Assembly (NCBI GenBank): GCA_036346355.1
Contig: JAYEVF010000027.1
Span: 124,001 to 188,000, forward strand
Direction of reading: 5' to 3'
Length of the DNA: 64,000 bases
Source of the DNA: Rhipidocladum racemiflorum
Lineage: Eukaryota > Streptophyta > Magnoliopsida > Poales > Poaceae
Shown: positions 11,893 through 23,842 of the stretch, in pieces
Layout of the letters: every line of letters begins with the position of its first letter
Position numbering within the stretch: the first letter of the stretch is position 1
Position numbers and translations under genes: made by a program
Notes under the pieces: generated by a model
Databases searched by the model: none
Seen by the model: the letters and a program-made list of their open reading frames with translations, nothing else
Told to the model about the DNA's origin: nothing

Positions 11893-14001
11893 TGTCGGGA
11901 CCCGAATATGCAAATCCGGACCCTCTGTGTATTCAGCACTAGTCCAGGATCATGCTAGTGCACACAGTCTCAACATAGATGAATATCACAATCATACACA
12001 GCGGACTAATAAAAATAGCTCAATTACAGAATATAAACTATTGAACGACCTTAAGGTCAACCTTACATTTGCGAAGCCTTGACGGCTTCAACTTCAAATA
12101 AGCAGCAGCGGAACGAAGAACATCGGTGAATCCCATCAATACGCCACAGGCAACTGACGGGGTTCAACTCCTAGATAATCGCCTTCTCACGGAACTTCTT
12201 CTTCTTCGACGATGTAGACTTCTGCTCACTGGTGATTGTTTGTTTGCAAGGGGTGAGTACATAAAGCACTCAGCAAGTCATACACAGAATGCAAGTCTAA
12301 TAACTATATGCATGGCTTATTCCAAATGACAGGCTGAAGGAGTTATTTTGCAATAAACAACATTCACAAATATTCATAATAGATTGTAAAGCGGTAAAAC
12401 AAATAACAATAGTAATAAATTTCACAGTTGTTTCACAAGTAAACCATTCCATATCCTTAACCAGTTATCACTTTTCCACAGGCAAAAATGCCTCCAAGCC
12501 CAAGATCAATTTTATGAAAAGCGAACCCTTGACTGTAATCCCCGAGCAATATCCAATACCGTGGACATGGCTATTCGAATAGATTTTACACTCTGCAGAG
12601 GTTATACACTTTACCCACAAGATACAATCAACTCATCACGTTAGCTATGAATCGCCATACAAGAGTATGCGAATGAGCGATCATAACAAAGCCTTTTGGA
12701 AGCTTCTAACTCCACAAGTGAACCTCTCCGGTTGTTGCACACTATCCCTTCCCTTAGCAAAGGCGAAGTCTAGGCCAACCAACTGTTGGATGGGTACCTA
12801 GCCGCAGCCCCGGTACGCTCCCCCATTCAACTACACAGAGGTATAGTTGACACCCCGAGGTACCACATGCAAGTTATTAGCAACCTACTCAACTAGGTCC
12901 GTCCCATTACAGACATGTGGTTGTATGATGAACTCAGTTCAAAGGCTTGCAAGGTTAAATACTTAGAGTGACCAGGGCAAGACTACCCAAGTATCCACGA
13001 GTATTCCAACACCAACAAAAACCAAATCGACCGCCCAGTTGCCACTCTTGGCCCACCAGAAACAATCTTGCCACTTGCCCCAGTCTAAATCATTTTATCA
13101 CCGCAGTTGATTATTGCGCAACACAATGCCAACAACAACTCAACATCCTTGAAGAAGCACGAAGACCTCTGCATATCAACATCATCGTGTCGGCAACACG
13201 TCACACCATTTCCAAATACATTGCATATTCCATTAATCAATATTGACATTTGTAATTCCAAAATGATGGCACTGACTCGTTGCAGGTCTAAGCAAACTAA
13301 TACGTTCTATTTAACCCATGTTGGCAATTTGTTAGCTACCAATTATTAATCAACAATCCCTGGGTGACAAATGAATCATGGCATACAATTATTATATACA
13401 AGGTGGCAATAACAAGTAGGTCGATTATCTAATCCCAAATTAATTGAAATCAGTTAAACGTTTAACTTAAACTAGCATGCGATAATTTGAAACAACATAA
13501 GTTTCAAAAATGGGATCAACATGGTCAAAGCACAACTTGCCTGGCCCTTGCTATGTCTTTACTGTTCTTTACTCTTTATCTTCGATCCTCAATCCTCGAT
13601 CTTCAATCTTCACTTCCTTGATCTTTAGCTCCTTAGAACGGCTTCCAGACGACGCGTCTAACGATTAAAAAAGAAGCAAATACCAACCAATTCAAAAGAC
13701 AAATCAAGTAAAACTCCAAATTAAGAACAAATAGCATTGGGCACAACGGCTTGGATGAAATTAGGAACTTGAACGGATTAAACCGGAGATTTAGACAAAA
13801 GAGAATGGCTTTCAGGAAAGACACCGGAAAGAGAAAAGATTAATAACCGGGAAAGAAGAATAATATTCCGAAGAATAATTCTTCTGAAGTTATTATCTTG
13901 ATTGGATAGACAAGGATATATCGGCTCTCGATCTATAGATTGGGTCCATAAGGATATGTTAGTTCACAATGAACTAAATTGATTCTCGATGTTGACTTTT
14001 G

Positions 14002-17000
14002 TTGACTGTCGGGACCCGAATTTGCAAATCTGGACCCTCTGTGTATTCAGCACTAGTCCAGGAATGCGCTAGTGCACACAGTCTTAACATTGGTAAGTAT
14101 CACAATCATACCACTCGATACTAATAAAGTACTTTAATTAAATAGTCAAACTGGTTGCTCGACCTTATGGTCAAGTTACAAATATACGCCTCGTAGGGCG
14201 AAACTTAATAAGAAAGAAATAATAGCAGCGGAAATTAAAATAACTTCGTGGCGCCATCCAGTATACCACAGGCAACTGACTGGGCTCGCTCCCTAAGTAG
14301 ACGGTTCCTCGTGGAGCTCCTCCTCCAAAGCTGGTGTAGTCTCCTCTTCAACTGGTGTTGTATTGTGGCAAGGGTGAGTACTTGGTACTCAGCAAGTCAT
14401 GCACAGAATGCAAGCTAATATACTATATGCATGGTTTGATACAAAGGAATAACTCAAGGTATATTTGCAGTAAACAACATTTGACAAGTAGCATAAGTAG
14501 ATTCGAAAGCAGTAGAAACAAGTAAAGCATAACTAACTTTTCAAGGAGTTTAGTAAACATCTTTCCCATCCTAATCCACATTTCCATCAACATCATTACT
14601 AATCCAACCCAACCTTTCAAGTCCAAGTTATTTTTAAGAAAATCTAACCCTTGACTGTAATTCCCAAGCGATGTCCAATACCGCGGACACGGCTATTCGA
14701 ATAGATTCTACACTCTGCAGAGGTTATGCACTTTACCCACAAGATACAGTCAAACACCACAAAGGCAAGTTCCCGTAACAAAGTCTTTCGGAAACTTCTA
14801 ACAATACAAGTGGTCCTCCCCGGTTGTTGCACACTAACCCTTCCCTTAGCTAAGGCGAAGTTTAGGCCAACCAACCGTTAGATGGGTACCTGGCCTCACC
14901 CAGATCGCTCCCGTACAACTTACACAAAGGGTGTAGTTGATCTCCTGAGGTCCCACAGGTACGTTATTAGCAACTTAGTCAACTAGGTCTGTCCCATTAC
15001 AGACATGCGGTTGCACGCTTGACTCAGTTCAAAGGCTTGCAAGGTTAAGTCCTTAGGGTGACCAGGACAAGACTACCCGAAGAACCAAATCATCCTTCCC
15101 AATGCCACAACTGGCCCACCTGAATATTCTTGCCACATGCCCCGGTCGAAAACTATTTATCAAACCCCAGTTGATTACCATGCACCACGTGCCATCAACA
15201 TCACATGATACTTTTCAAAAACAGGTTCAATATATTATTAAGTTAATATTAACATTTGATTGTCCAAAATCATGTCATGAGCACGTAGCAGGTCTAAGTA
15301 GTATACTACATCGATCTAAAACCCATGTTGGCAATTTAATAATGTCCAACTAGTAAACCACAACTAGGGTGACAAGGGGTCATGGCACATATATAAGTAA
15401 TCAAGGTGTCATACAGCAAATTGGTAATTATCTAATTTCCCATATTTAAATAAAGTATTTTCTATTTGAACTAGCATGCAATAATCTGAACCAAAATAGA
15501 TTTCAAAATGGGATCAACATGGTCAAAGCATAACTTGCCTTCAAAAAGTACTTGTTCTTGGTCTTGAGTTGGATCCTGAGTCAATACTTCTCCTTCGAAT
15601 CCCTCCGGCACTTCAACGTCTACTCGTAAAGCGTGCAAATAGCAATACACGAATAAACAATAGGCAAAAAGTATCAAAACATCCAAATAAAATCCATAAA
15701 CAGAGAGAACATAATTTTATGAATTTTTAGAAACTGGAATCGTCAAATTTGGAGTTAAAATGCAAAAGTTATAGCATTTTGAAGTTTAAATAATCAATTA
15801 AATAATATTACAGAGGAAAACTTTAGTCCAAAAATTAAATAAAATTCATAATTAGGTAGATCTCAATTTTATACAAATTTAGAAATTTGAATCACTCAAA
15901 TCGGAGTTGAAACACAAAAGTTATAAGCGTTTGAAGTTTGAAACAAAATCTGAAATCATTATTTCGAATTAATAAATCATTTTCTTTTTCGGAAATTAAT
16001 TATTGCGTCAGCCTGGACACGTGGCAGCCTCTGATTGGGCGGCTGACGTCAGCCGGTCCATGGACTCGGTCCACGCTCGGCTCGGGTCTACCGTGGACCC
16101 GGTCCACGGCTCACGTGAGACTGACAGGTGGGACCACTCGGGTGACGTCATTCTTGGCGTCGGCCGGGCTCGGCCACGATGTCGATAGGTGGGACTCCAC
16201 CGATGGCGTCATGGGTGACGTCCGCGGTCTTTATCGGCCGACACGGGCCCGGCGTGTCGGTGACCTGCGCCTGCGCCCCGCGTGGCGCGGCGGTTCGGCT
16301 CCCTGGACACGTGGCGCGATCGTGTCCGTTGATTTGAAAATCAACGGCCGTGATTAGATCCAGGGTTAACACGTTGAAAACTACACGGTGATCGTGGGCC
16401 GTTCGATCTAGATCGGATGGTCCAGATCTAACCCTACGCTGACGTTGCTACCGCACGTGATGATCGTGGGCCGTTGGATCTTGATCCAACGGTCCAGATC
16501 TAATCGGGTTTGGAAACACGTGAACTCACCTCAATCGCACGATCAAGATCGGACGGCGCACAGAGCTCGCGAGATTGATGGCGACGCCAGCGAGTCGCAG
16601 CAAATGGAGACGAGACGACGACCACTCCCGTGGCGCCGGGCTCCTCCGGCGAGATGAGTTGGCTCCACAAAGTGCGTCTCGATGCCTGGGATTCTCGATC
16701 CGGGCTCAACGGCGGCCGGGACGGCGGTTGACGGCGGATGAAGCAAAACCGTATGGCGGCGGCGCAGAATTCACGGCGAGCTATCGCGGCTAAACGCGGC
16801 GGCGCTCGCCTTGATGAGTAGGGGCTACAGTGCGCAAGGTCGTGGCCGACCTCGTGGTGTGACCGGGCCTTAAATAGCCTCGGCGTTCGTGCCCGAGGCG
16901 GAACCCTAGATCTACGCGGCGGCGGAGTCCGGCCACAACTAGGAGGGAGACGATGAACCACCGCCGTCCACGTGGCGCGATCAACGGCCACGATCATGCG

Positions 17001-17564
17001 GGCGAACGGGTTCGTGTCGGACACGGCTCGGTCAGGTCCGAGTGAATCTCGGCCGTTGGATCTCGATCCAACGGCTGAGATCGAGCGAGTTCTTTTGGTT
17101 AGTGGTGCGGTCGCACGTGGCTACGTGGCACCTTGTGGGCCGTTGGATCTTGATCCAAAGGTTCACGCGAGGTTAGAATGCGTCACGCGGTTGGGCTCAA
17201 GCGACTTCGGTCGGTCGGTCGGACTCGGACTCGAGTCGACGACTTCGGGCTGATCGGTTGAACAGTACAAACCCACTCGCATTTTCCAGCGATTAAATAT
17301 TCAAATTAATTCCCAGAAATTCATTTAATTCATTAAAAATAGCAAAAGACTCAGAAAAATTCCAGAAAAATTCTGGAAAATATTTTGGATCATTTTGGAC
17401 TCAAATAAAATATTTCCAACGAATTTTTATTTGCAAAGTTTAAATCTTTAATTATTTCAAAATGGAATAAATTCAAATAAATTCCAGAAAATTCCAAAAA
17501 TTCACCAAAGTGCCAAATCACACAATAATTTAAGAAAAACAAAATTTTGGGGTGTTACATTGAC
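14002..17564 (-). mobile_element. Solo LTR, 3553 bp, with target duplication TTGAC
   Basis: LTR 14007-17559, TGTCGGGACCC...GGGGTGTTACA, flanked by TTGAC at 14002-14006 and 17560-17564. There is no internal region, so it is a solo LTR. Module order in minus orientation: TATA-like CTATTTAAGG about 16870, palindromes of the CGTTGGATC-GATCCAACG type (16393-16503, 17051-17083), two copies about 154 bp apart of a GCAAAAGTTAT block (about 15760 and 15915), palindromic block 14690-14750, hairpin 14370-14400. No gene except the candidate micro-ORF. Confidence 0.93.
14293..16530 (-). other. Candidate spliced micro-ORF (exon 3 14293-14351, exon 2 15539-15619, exon 1 end 16530)
   Basis: Minus strand. 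Exon 1 would end GAG at 16530 before a canonical donor GTGAGT. Exon 2 is 81 nt, between GAGTAG and a GC donor (GAAG|GCAAGT), open in phase 1 and acidic (includes VEVPEGFEG and DQEQVLFE). Exon 3 follows CACCAG at 14352, runs EEETTPALEEE and stops at TAG 14293-14295. Intron 2 would be 1187 nt and of GC-AG type. Identical exon 2 lengths (81) occur in the LTRs at 22207 and 35576. The start codon is not identified, and in exon 1 the phase-1 codon before the donor is TGA in this copy. Confidence 0.45.
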
Positions 17565-17942
17565 TAAACAGATACACGGTCAAACAAAAGAGAGAGACTG
17601 ACGGATTAGATATGGCATAAGGATACGACAACGGGCCAATGATCTATCGACCAAGTCCACGAATGAATTCTGGGTTAATGGTAGATTAGATTTTTATGGA
17701 TAAGACAAGGACAAGTGTCTTACCGCGATTGAAATAACGGGAAAGATTGTGAAGATAACAACGCGGCTCACGATGAACTTAGTTCATCGAACTGGTCTTA
17801 GGTTAGGGTTTTGGTTCAGCTTTAAAGATGATATGACGATGAGGCTAGGCTCACATCATGATGATAGAATAGATGAGGACATCGCACTAAGGCTTTTGCA
17901 AGAATGCACGCATGCGATGACAACGAAGCGATGGGAGCCAAG

Positions 17943-18096
17943 CGTTAACGATGAAGCGTTAACGGAGAAACGTTAACGGCGAAACGTTAACGGCGAAACG
18001 TTAACGGTGGAACGTTAATGACGGAACGTTACCGGCGAAACGTTAACGGTGGGACGTTAACGACGGAACGTTAACGGTGAAGTGTTAACGGCGGAG
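17943..18096. repeat. 14-bp minisatellite, 11 copies, built on CGTTAACG
   Basis: Eleven consecutive 14-base units (consensus CGTTAACGGCGAAA) fill exactly 154 bases. Each contains the perfect palindrome CGTTAACG or a one-base variant. It lies in the leader/U3 part of the LTR that starts at 11893. Confidence 0.95.
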
Positions 18097-18668
18097 CAAA
18101 GCGACGGTGGGACACTCACGAAACAAGGTATCGACCGTCGGTGCAGACATGGTCGCGACAAAACGCTACCAAGGACGGCTAACCGAAACTCGAACCGGTA
18201 ACAACGACTAGGTTGAAAGACGACGGTTTTAAGCCGGAACAGGGCTTCGGCGGCGAACGGAGGCCAAAAGAATTCTAAGACTGGTCCAAAACAGTAAGGG
18301 ATAACCCACCGGATGCGACAACACGGCTGGAGTGAACTAAAATAACCGGCGTCAAAGGACGGCGCGGCGGCGGCGGCTAAACAACGGCCTAAATATATAA
18401 AAAAATTCAGAGGATGGGACATCAAAGGGAGATTGTCCATCACGTAGAACGCGACGAGATGAACTCAACGGTATAGGAAGATTTTTTGGCACCCCAACGG
18501 ATTGATCACAAACTGCCGATTAACGGGTTTCGGATCCAAACTTCAGATGGCCATAACTTCTAGAATAATGATCAGAACTTAACCAAATTTGACCGAGAGC
18601 TATATGTGACCTAGAGGAACACCGTGACATAGGTGGATCAGAGTTTTACCTTCTGGATCAACCAGTAA

Positions 18669-21600
18669 TGTAACGATCACGGCATCACGACAGACTCAGA
18701 TTGAAACCACTTGGTCAGCACGATACTCGGGTAATGAGGTCACATGCCAGCCAATTGGATCCAATTTGAGCTTCCCGCAACCATGTGATAACCACTAGTC
18801 CCTGGATCAGTAGGCTAGTGTCACATGTTGAGAAGGTAGAGTCTCATCCAAGCGTACACAATTTAAGGGCAGAGGTAGTATATTACAGCGATAGATATTA
18901 ATATTACAACTTGTTTCTGTTTACAAAATGCCGATTGGCTTAAAGTAAACTGAAGAGGAAAACATCAAAGAAACAAAAGAAAAGCGGCCACGGTGTGCCT
19001 CCACTCCCACAGGCAACCGGCGAGCAACTAACTCCGCTAGCCGTCAAATGCACCACCCGCGTCTGGGTCACTGAACTCCTGGTCACCTTCTTCCTCACCT
19101 GCATTTTCTGCTCCTCACGCAAATTTTCAGAGCAAACAGTGAGTGCACGTATGTACTCGCAAGACTTTATTGTTTGCAAGTATAATAATAATGCAGGCTA
19201 AACAATGAAGATAGTTGCTATTCTAGTTCGGATTTGCATGAAGCTGAAGTTATTTGCAATAGACTAATAGATTGGAATACTGCACTGTTTATAAAACATT
19301 TAGTAAATGAGAGCAAATCAGTACATAACATAATTGTACATTTCATTCAACATCCAATTTCCTCCAACATATCCAACACCACCATCACATGGCATCAGGA
19401 ATCATTTTCCTTCAACATAACCAACACCACCATCATATGGCATCAAGAATCACCTCCAGCTTGATCAAATCACCAAACCAACCGATCTTTGAGTTCAACG
19501 ACTCAACATTTGCATGAAACAGCCAACGTTTAAAAGATCTACCGATTTCAAATCCTTTTCAGAAATTAAAACCAAAATATTATACTTGACAGCAAATACC
19601 CAAGATGCTCGTGACCGTGAGCTTGGCTAATCGATTAGTTTGATTAATCTCTGCAGAGAATGCACACTTTACCCACACGACACGCTCTAGCAACCATGTC
19701 AACCATGCCACGCGATACATACCGTATCCATTTTGCTAGATTGTGATGAAACTTTTCCAATTGTCGGCATCTAGCCTTGCGTCAGCCCCGGCGATGTGCG
19801 CTCTTTGCTTTGGGTGGGGGCTCCACACACCCACACAGAGTACCCCCGGGCCAGGCGAGAGTACCCCCCAATTAAGGTGTTTGGGTACCTTAAACTCCAA
19901 ACCTGATTCACCCACACGGATCCAACGATGACTAACAGCCCATCGTGCCTTTTACCCTCAGCAAAGCATCCACCGTTGTTTCACGAAAGTCTCCAACACC
20001 TGCGCGTGGTGAGGGAGTATTCTAAGCAACACCAGCACGTCGGTATTGCCCAACTACTTCGACCTACCACGACGCAAGTCCAAATTCCAACTCCTGTACT
20101 GGGTTTAGGCTATCCCATACTAGCACATGTGGTTGTACGAAAGGACTTAGTTAGAAGCGTCAAGTTCAGTCCTTAGGATTGCACAGACGAGACCTCCCAT
20201 CATCTGTCTGGCATAAATCACCGTACACCTTTTCCTTTTTCATCTTTTACCAACATAGCCTTTATTTTTCCAAAATCATCATTTCCGAAATCCTGATAAC
20301 GTATCGAAAAACTTTGATTGACTGAGTCCACCGATCATTATTCAATCAGTCTAAAGCTGGGCTAAGCGTATGCAACTATTAGACTTATAATCCCTGACGA
20401 CACTTATTATAGCGTCTACCCTTATACTAGGGTTACTCAAGGAATTTAGGGTAACAATAAGATTGAGATAAGCCATCCAACCATTAGGGTAACTACCTAT
20501 TCCCACCATTTAAATACTTGTAATAATCATATACATGCGTAATCATTTTGCAAAACATCAAGTACTTTTGCAATTATAGGAGCAATATGTTCAAAGGGGG
20601 TGCTTGCCTGCTTGCTCTGAGTTTTGCGTGTCCTCTGGGTCGAAGTCCGGATCCTCGCCATCGCTCCGAGGCGTCAACGTCTAAACGAAAGCGCGACAAA
20701 AGAAATAACGAGGAAACGATTAAGATCCAACGAGAACAAGGCAAAAAGCTCAAAGAAGCGGACAACAACCAATAAGCAAACACGAGAGAGAAAAACTTAA
20801 CGAAAACCGAAACTTGAATTGGAGACCGGCGATGCACCGTGCAAACCCAGTAGTGCCGCTCTCTGATCGGTATCTGCCCGCAAGGGTCGGTAGTACCGGC
20901 GGCTGCGAATCCTAAAAAAGACCTCTCTGGAAAATAACTACCGGCGTGCAGGGGCGGTAGTGCCGACCTAAGCCTGGCAGTACCGGCCGCAAGGGTCGGT
21001 AGTTTACCGAGCGGCAAGACGACTTACCACGTCGGTAGTGCCGCCACAGTCGATGAATTTTCGAGAAAAGGATTTTCGCCGCAGGCGACTTGAATTCGCG
21101 GTGATTGCATGGATGGGTTCTCAGAGACAACAAGGACCCATTTATGCAAACCACACGTGGTTCCGACCTCGTTTGGCCTAATTTCTAATCCGAGAAACTC
21201 TAGAGTCCTAATTCATGCTAAATTCCGACTTTCACCCCGAATCGAATTCAAACTCGATTCTTTTCGCGAAACTCGGACTTCAACGACATCGAATACATTC
21301 TAGTGTCCTTTTTCCTAGCTTTTGGAACTAGGGTTCCAAGGTTTAATTCCAAAAGCTACGAAAACGACATTTAACCAAATCTATCCGATAAAAACGTATT
21401 TAGGGTTTCCGATCTCAATTTTCACGCTAACGAGAACTCTAGCACCTAACCTAGGTTCAGAAACTCAGCTAACCAAAAGTTGAGCACTATAACTAGGTTT
21501 TCTAGGGTTTTGGCTAAAAGAAAAGTTGATAGAAATGGAGAAAAGTACAAGATCAAGCTCAAGTCATCACAGATCTGACTAAAACTTGCTCCACTCACCA

Positions 21601-22197
21601 CAGTGCTCGTCTAGGGTTTGGGAAGCGACGTCCTCCTCCTTGACCAGCTGCTCCTCGAGCTCCAGAACACCGGAGGGAGAGGTTTAGCTGGAGGGAAAGC
21701 TCGAGAGAGAGGGAGAGAGCTCCAAGGGAGAGAGAGCTAGAGAGGGAGAGCTAGAGGGTGAGAGGGAGTGAAGTGAGGGAGAGGGATTTGGCTGGGGGAG
21801 GTGAACCCTCTAGAACACGATGAGGTGGCCAGGGCAGTCGGTCAGCAACGGGTGCCCTGCCCCCCTGCCCGCACCCTTCGGCCGGCAGTACCGGCCAGGG
21901 CCGGCGGTACTGCCGCCCAGGGCAGAAAAACCCCAAAAAACCCCCCAAAAAACCTTCGAAACTCAAGAACCCTTCCCGGAAACCTTTAGGATAGGTTCTA
22001 GGATAGCTAAAGAAGGTTTGGAAACTACGGTTGCTCGAAAGTCCTAATCGCAACACGAAATAAAATTTTGGAGCAAAAACTAAAACGAAACAGATCAAGC
22101 AAACAAATCCAAGCACAATTAACTCCAAATTGAATTCCAAATAACTCTCAAAGGATAATTAACATTTAAAAGGCGATTACAAACTCAGGATGTTACA
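18669..22197 (-). mobile_element. Long LTR without matching target duplication
   Basis: Probable ends are TGTAACG at 18669 and GGATGTTACA at 22197, giving 3.5 kb like the others. It has the hairpin block (GAGTGCACGTATGTACTC, 19141-19158), palindromic block 19620-19682 (CTAATCGATTAG, CTCTGCAGAG, TTTACCCACACGA), GCTTGCCTG at 20602-20610, and a cluster of CGGTAGTACCG-like palindromes at 20885-21045 and 21890-21925. Flanks (AGTAA left, AAGGG right) do not match, suggesting a left truncation or recombination between two elements. The left end is uncertain. Confidence 0.6.
19037..21599 (-). other. Candidate spliced micro-ORF (exon 3 19037-19098, exon 2 20608-20680, exon 1 end 21599)
   Basis: Minus strand. 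The exon 1 donor is GTG|GTGAGT at 21598. Exon 2 is 73 nt and needs a one-base correction to stay open. It ends NSEQA and a GC donor (GCAG|GCAAGC). Exon 3 follows AAATGCAG, continues in phase as G-EEEGDQEF and stops at TAG 19037-19039. Intron 2 is 1509 nt. The acidic EQ-G-EE junction matches other families. Confidence 0.45.
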
Positions 22198-22493
22198 AAG
22201 GGCATCTGTTGGGACCCAAATTTGCAAATCCGAACCCTCTGTATATTCAACACTAGTCCAGGATCACGCTAGTGCACACAGTCTCAACATTGGTAAATAT
22301 CACAATCATACTCACGGAAATAATAAAGTACTTTATTGAAAGGAAATATAGCGGTTGCTCGACCTTATGGTCGAGTTACAAAAGTACGCCTCGTAGGGCT
22401 AAAGACTTATTCAAATAAAATCTGCAGCGGAATATATAAAGAAAACGCGTGGCGCCAATCAATATGCCACAAGCAACTGACTGGACTCGCTCC

Positions 22494-23842
22494 CTAGTTA
22501 GACGGCTCCTCCTGAAACTCCTCCTCCAAAGCTGGTGTGGACTCCTCTTCAACTGATGTTGTATTGTGGCAAGGGTGAGTACTTGGTACTCCGCAAGTCA
22601 TGCACAGAATGCAAACTAATATACTACATGCATGGCTTAGTACAAAGGAATAGCTCATGGTTCATTTGCAGTAACAGCATTTAACAAGTAACATAAATAG
22701 ATTCAAAAGCAGTAACGACAAGTATAATATCAATAACTTTTCCAGGAGCTAAATAAACATCTTTCCCAATCCTAATCCACATTTCCATCAACGTCATCAT
22801 TTAACCAAACCACATTTTCCAAGACCAACTTGTTTTCAAGAAAGTCTAACCCTTGACTGTAATTCCCGAGCAATGTCCAATACCGCGGGCACGGCTATTC
22901 GAATAGATTTTACACTCTGCAGAGGTTATGCACTTTACCCACAAGATACAACCAAACACCACAAAAGCGAGTGTCCGTAACAAAGTCTTTCGGAAACTTC
23001 TAACAACACAAGTGAACCTTTTCGGTTTTTGCCCTACACCATCCCTTCCCTTAACAAAGGCGAAGTATGGGACCGGCATACCGTTGGACGGGTACCATGC
23101 CAAAGCTCTGGTACGCTCCCCATTCAAGCTACACAAAGGGTGTAGTTGATACCCGAGGTATCATAGGTACGTTATTAGCAACTTAGTCAACTAGGTCCGT
23201 CCCATTACAGACATGTGGTTGCACGTTTGACTCAGTTCAAAGGCTTGCAAGGTTAAGTCCTTAGGGTGACCAGGGCAAGACTACCCGAAGAACCAAATCA
23301 TCGTTCCCGATGCCACACCTGGCCCACCCGATCATTTCTTGCAACATGCCCCGGTCGGAAACTATTTATCAAAACCCAGTTGATTACCATGCACCACGTG
23401 CCATCAACATCATCATCAATAACACATGACACTTCTCAAAAACACGTTCCATATCTCATTAAGTCAATGTTAACATGTAATTGTTAAAATCATGTCAGGT
23501 ACGTGGCAGGTCTAAGCATTATACTACAACGGTCTAAACACACGTGTTGGCAATTTAATAATGTCCAACTATTTAATCCTTAACTAGGGTGACAAGGGGT
23601 TCATGGCATACAATTATATATATGTCAAGGTGGCATACAGCAACTAGGCAATTAACTAGTCTCCAAAAATTAATTAAAGCATTTCCTAATTTAACTAGCA
23701 TGCAATAATTTAAATCAAATTAGTTTCAAAATGGGATCAACATTGTCAAAGCACAACTTGCCTTCAAAGAGCACTTGTTCTTGATCTTGAGCTGGCTCCT
23801 GGGTCAACACTTCACCTTCGAAGTCTTTGGGCACTTCAACGT
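22494..23842 (-). other. Candidate spliced micro-ORF of LTR A (exon 3 22494-22552, exon 2 23762-23842)
   Basis: Minus strand. Exon 2 is 81 nt, open in phase 1, with VEVPKDFEGEV and ending VLFE at GAAG|GCAAGT. Exon 3 follows CATCAG at 22553, reads EEESTPALEEEF and stops at TAG 22494-22496. Differences from the copy at 14007 are mostly conservative at the peptide level. The exon 1 donor is probably CGAAG|GTAATT (GT at 35252-35251), now separated from exon 2 by the inserted gypsy element. Splicing is inferred. Confidence 0.45.

Larger units (their letters stand above)
11893..18668 (-). mobile_element. Long LTR split by a solo LTR (pieces 11893-14006 and 17565-18668)
   Basis: It starts TGTCGGGACCCGAATATGCAA, a diverged relative of the terminus at 14007, 22207 and 35576. 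The hairpin block is at 12248-12278, the palindromic block at 12566-12625, and the donor block ACTTGCCTG at 13536-13544. Exon 2-like 13541-13657 has stops here, so its micro-ORF is decayed. The second piece holds a 14-bp minisatellite and a TATA-like TATATATTTAGG near 18390. No clear 5' terminus follows: the LTR seems cut at about 18668 where the next one begins. The expected duplication AATCT is seen only on the left. Confidence 0.65.

Noticed and set aside
16500..17024. 174-codon minus-strand frame
   Set aside because: GC-rich LTR leader; not conserved as a frame in the relatives at 34.9 and 42.5 kb. Part of it may be exon 1 of the candidate micro-gene, but not in this frame.
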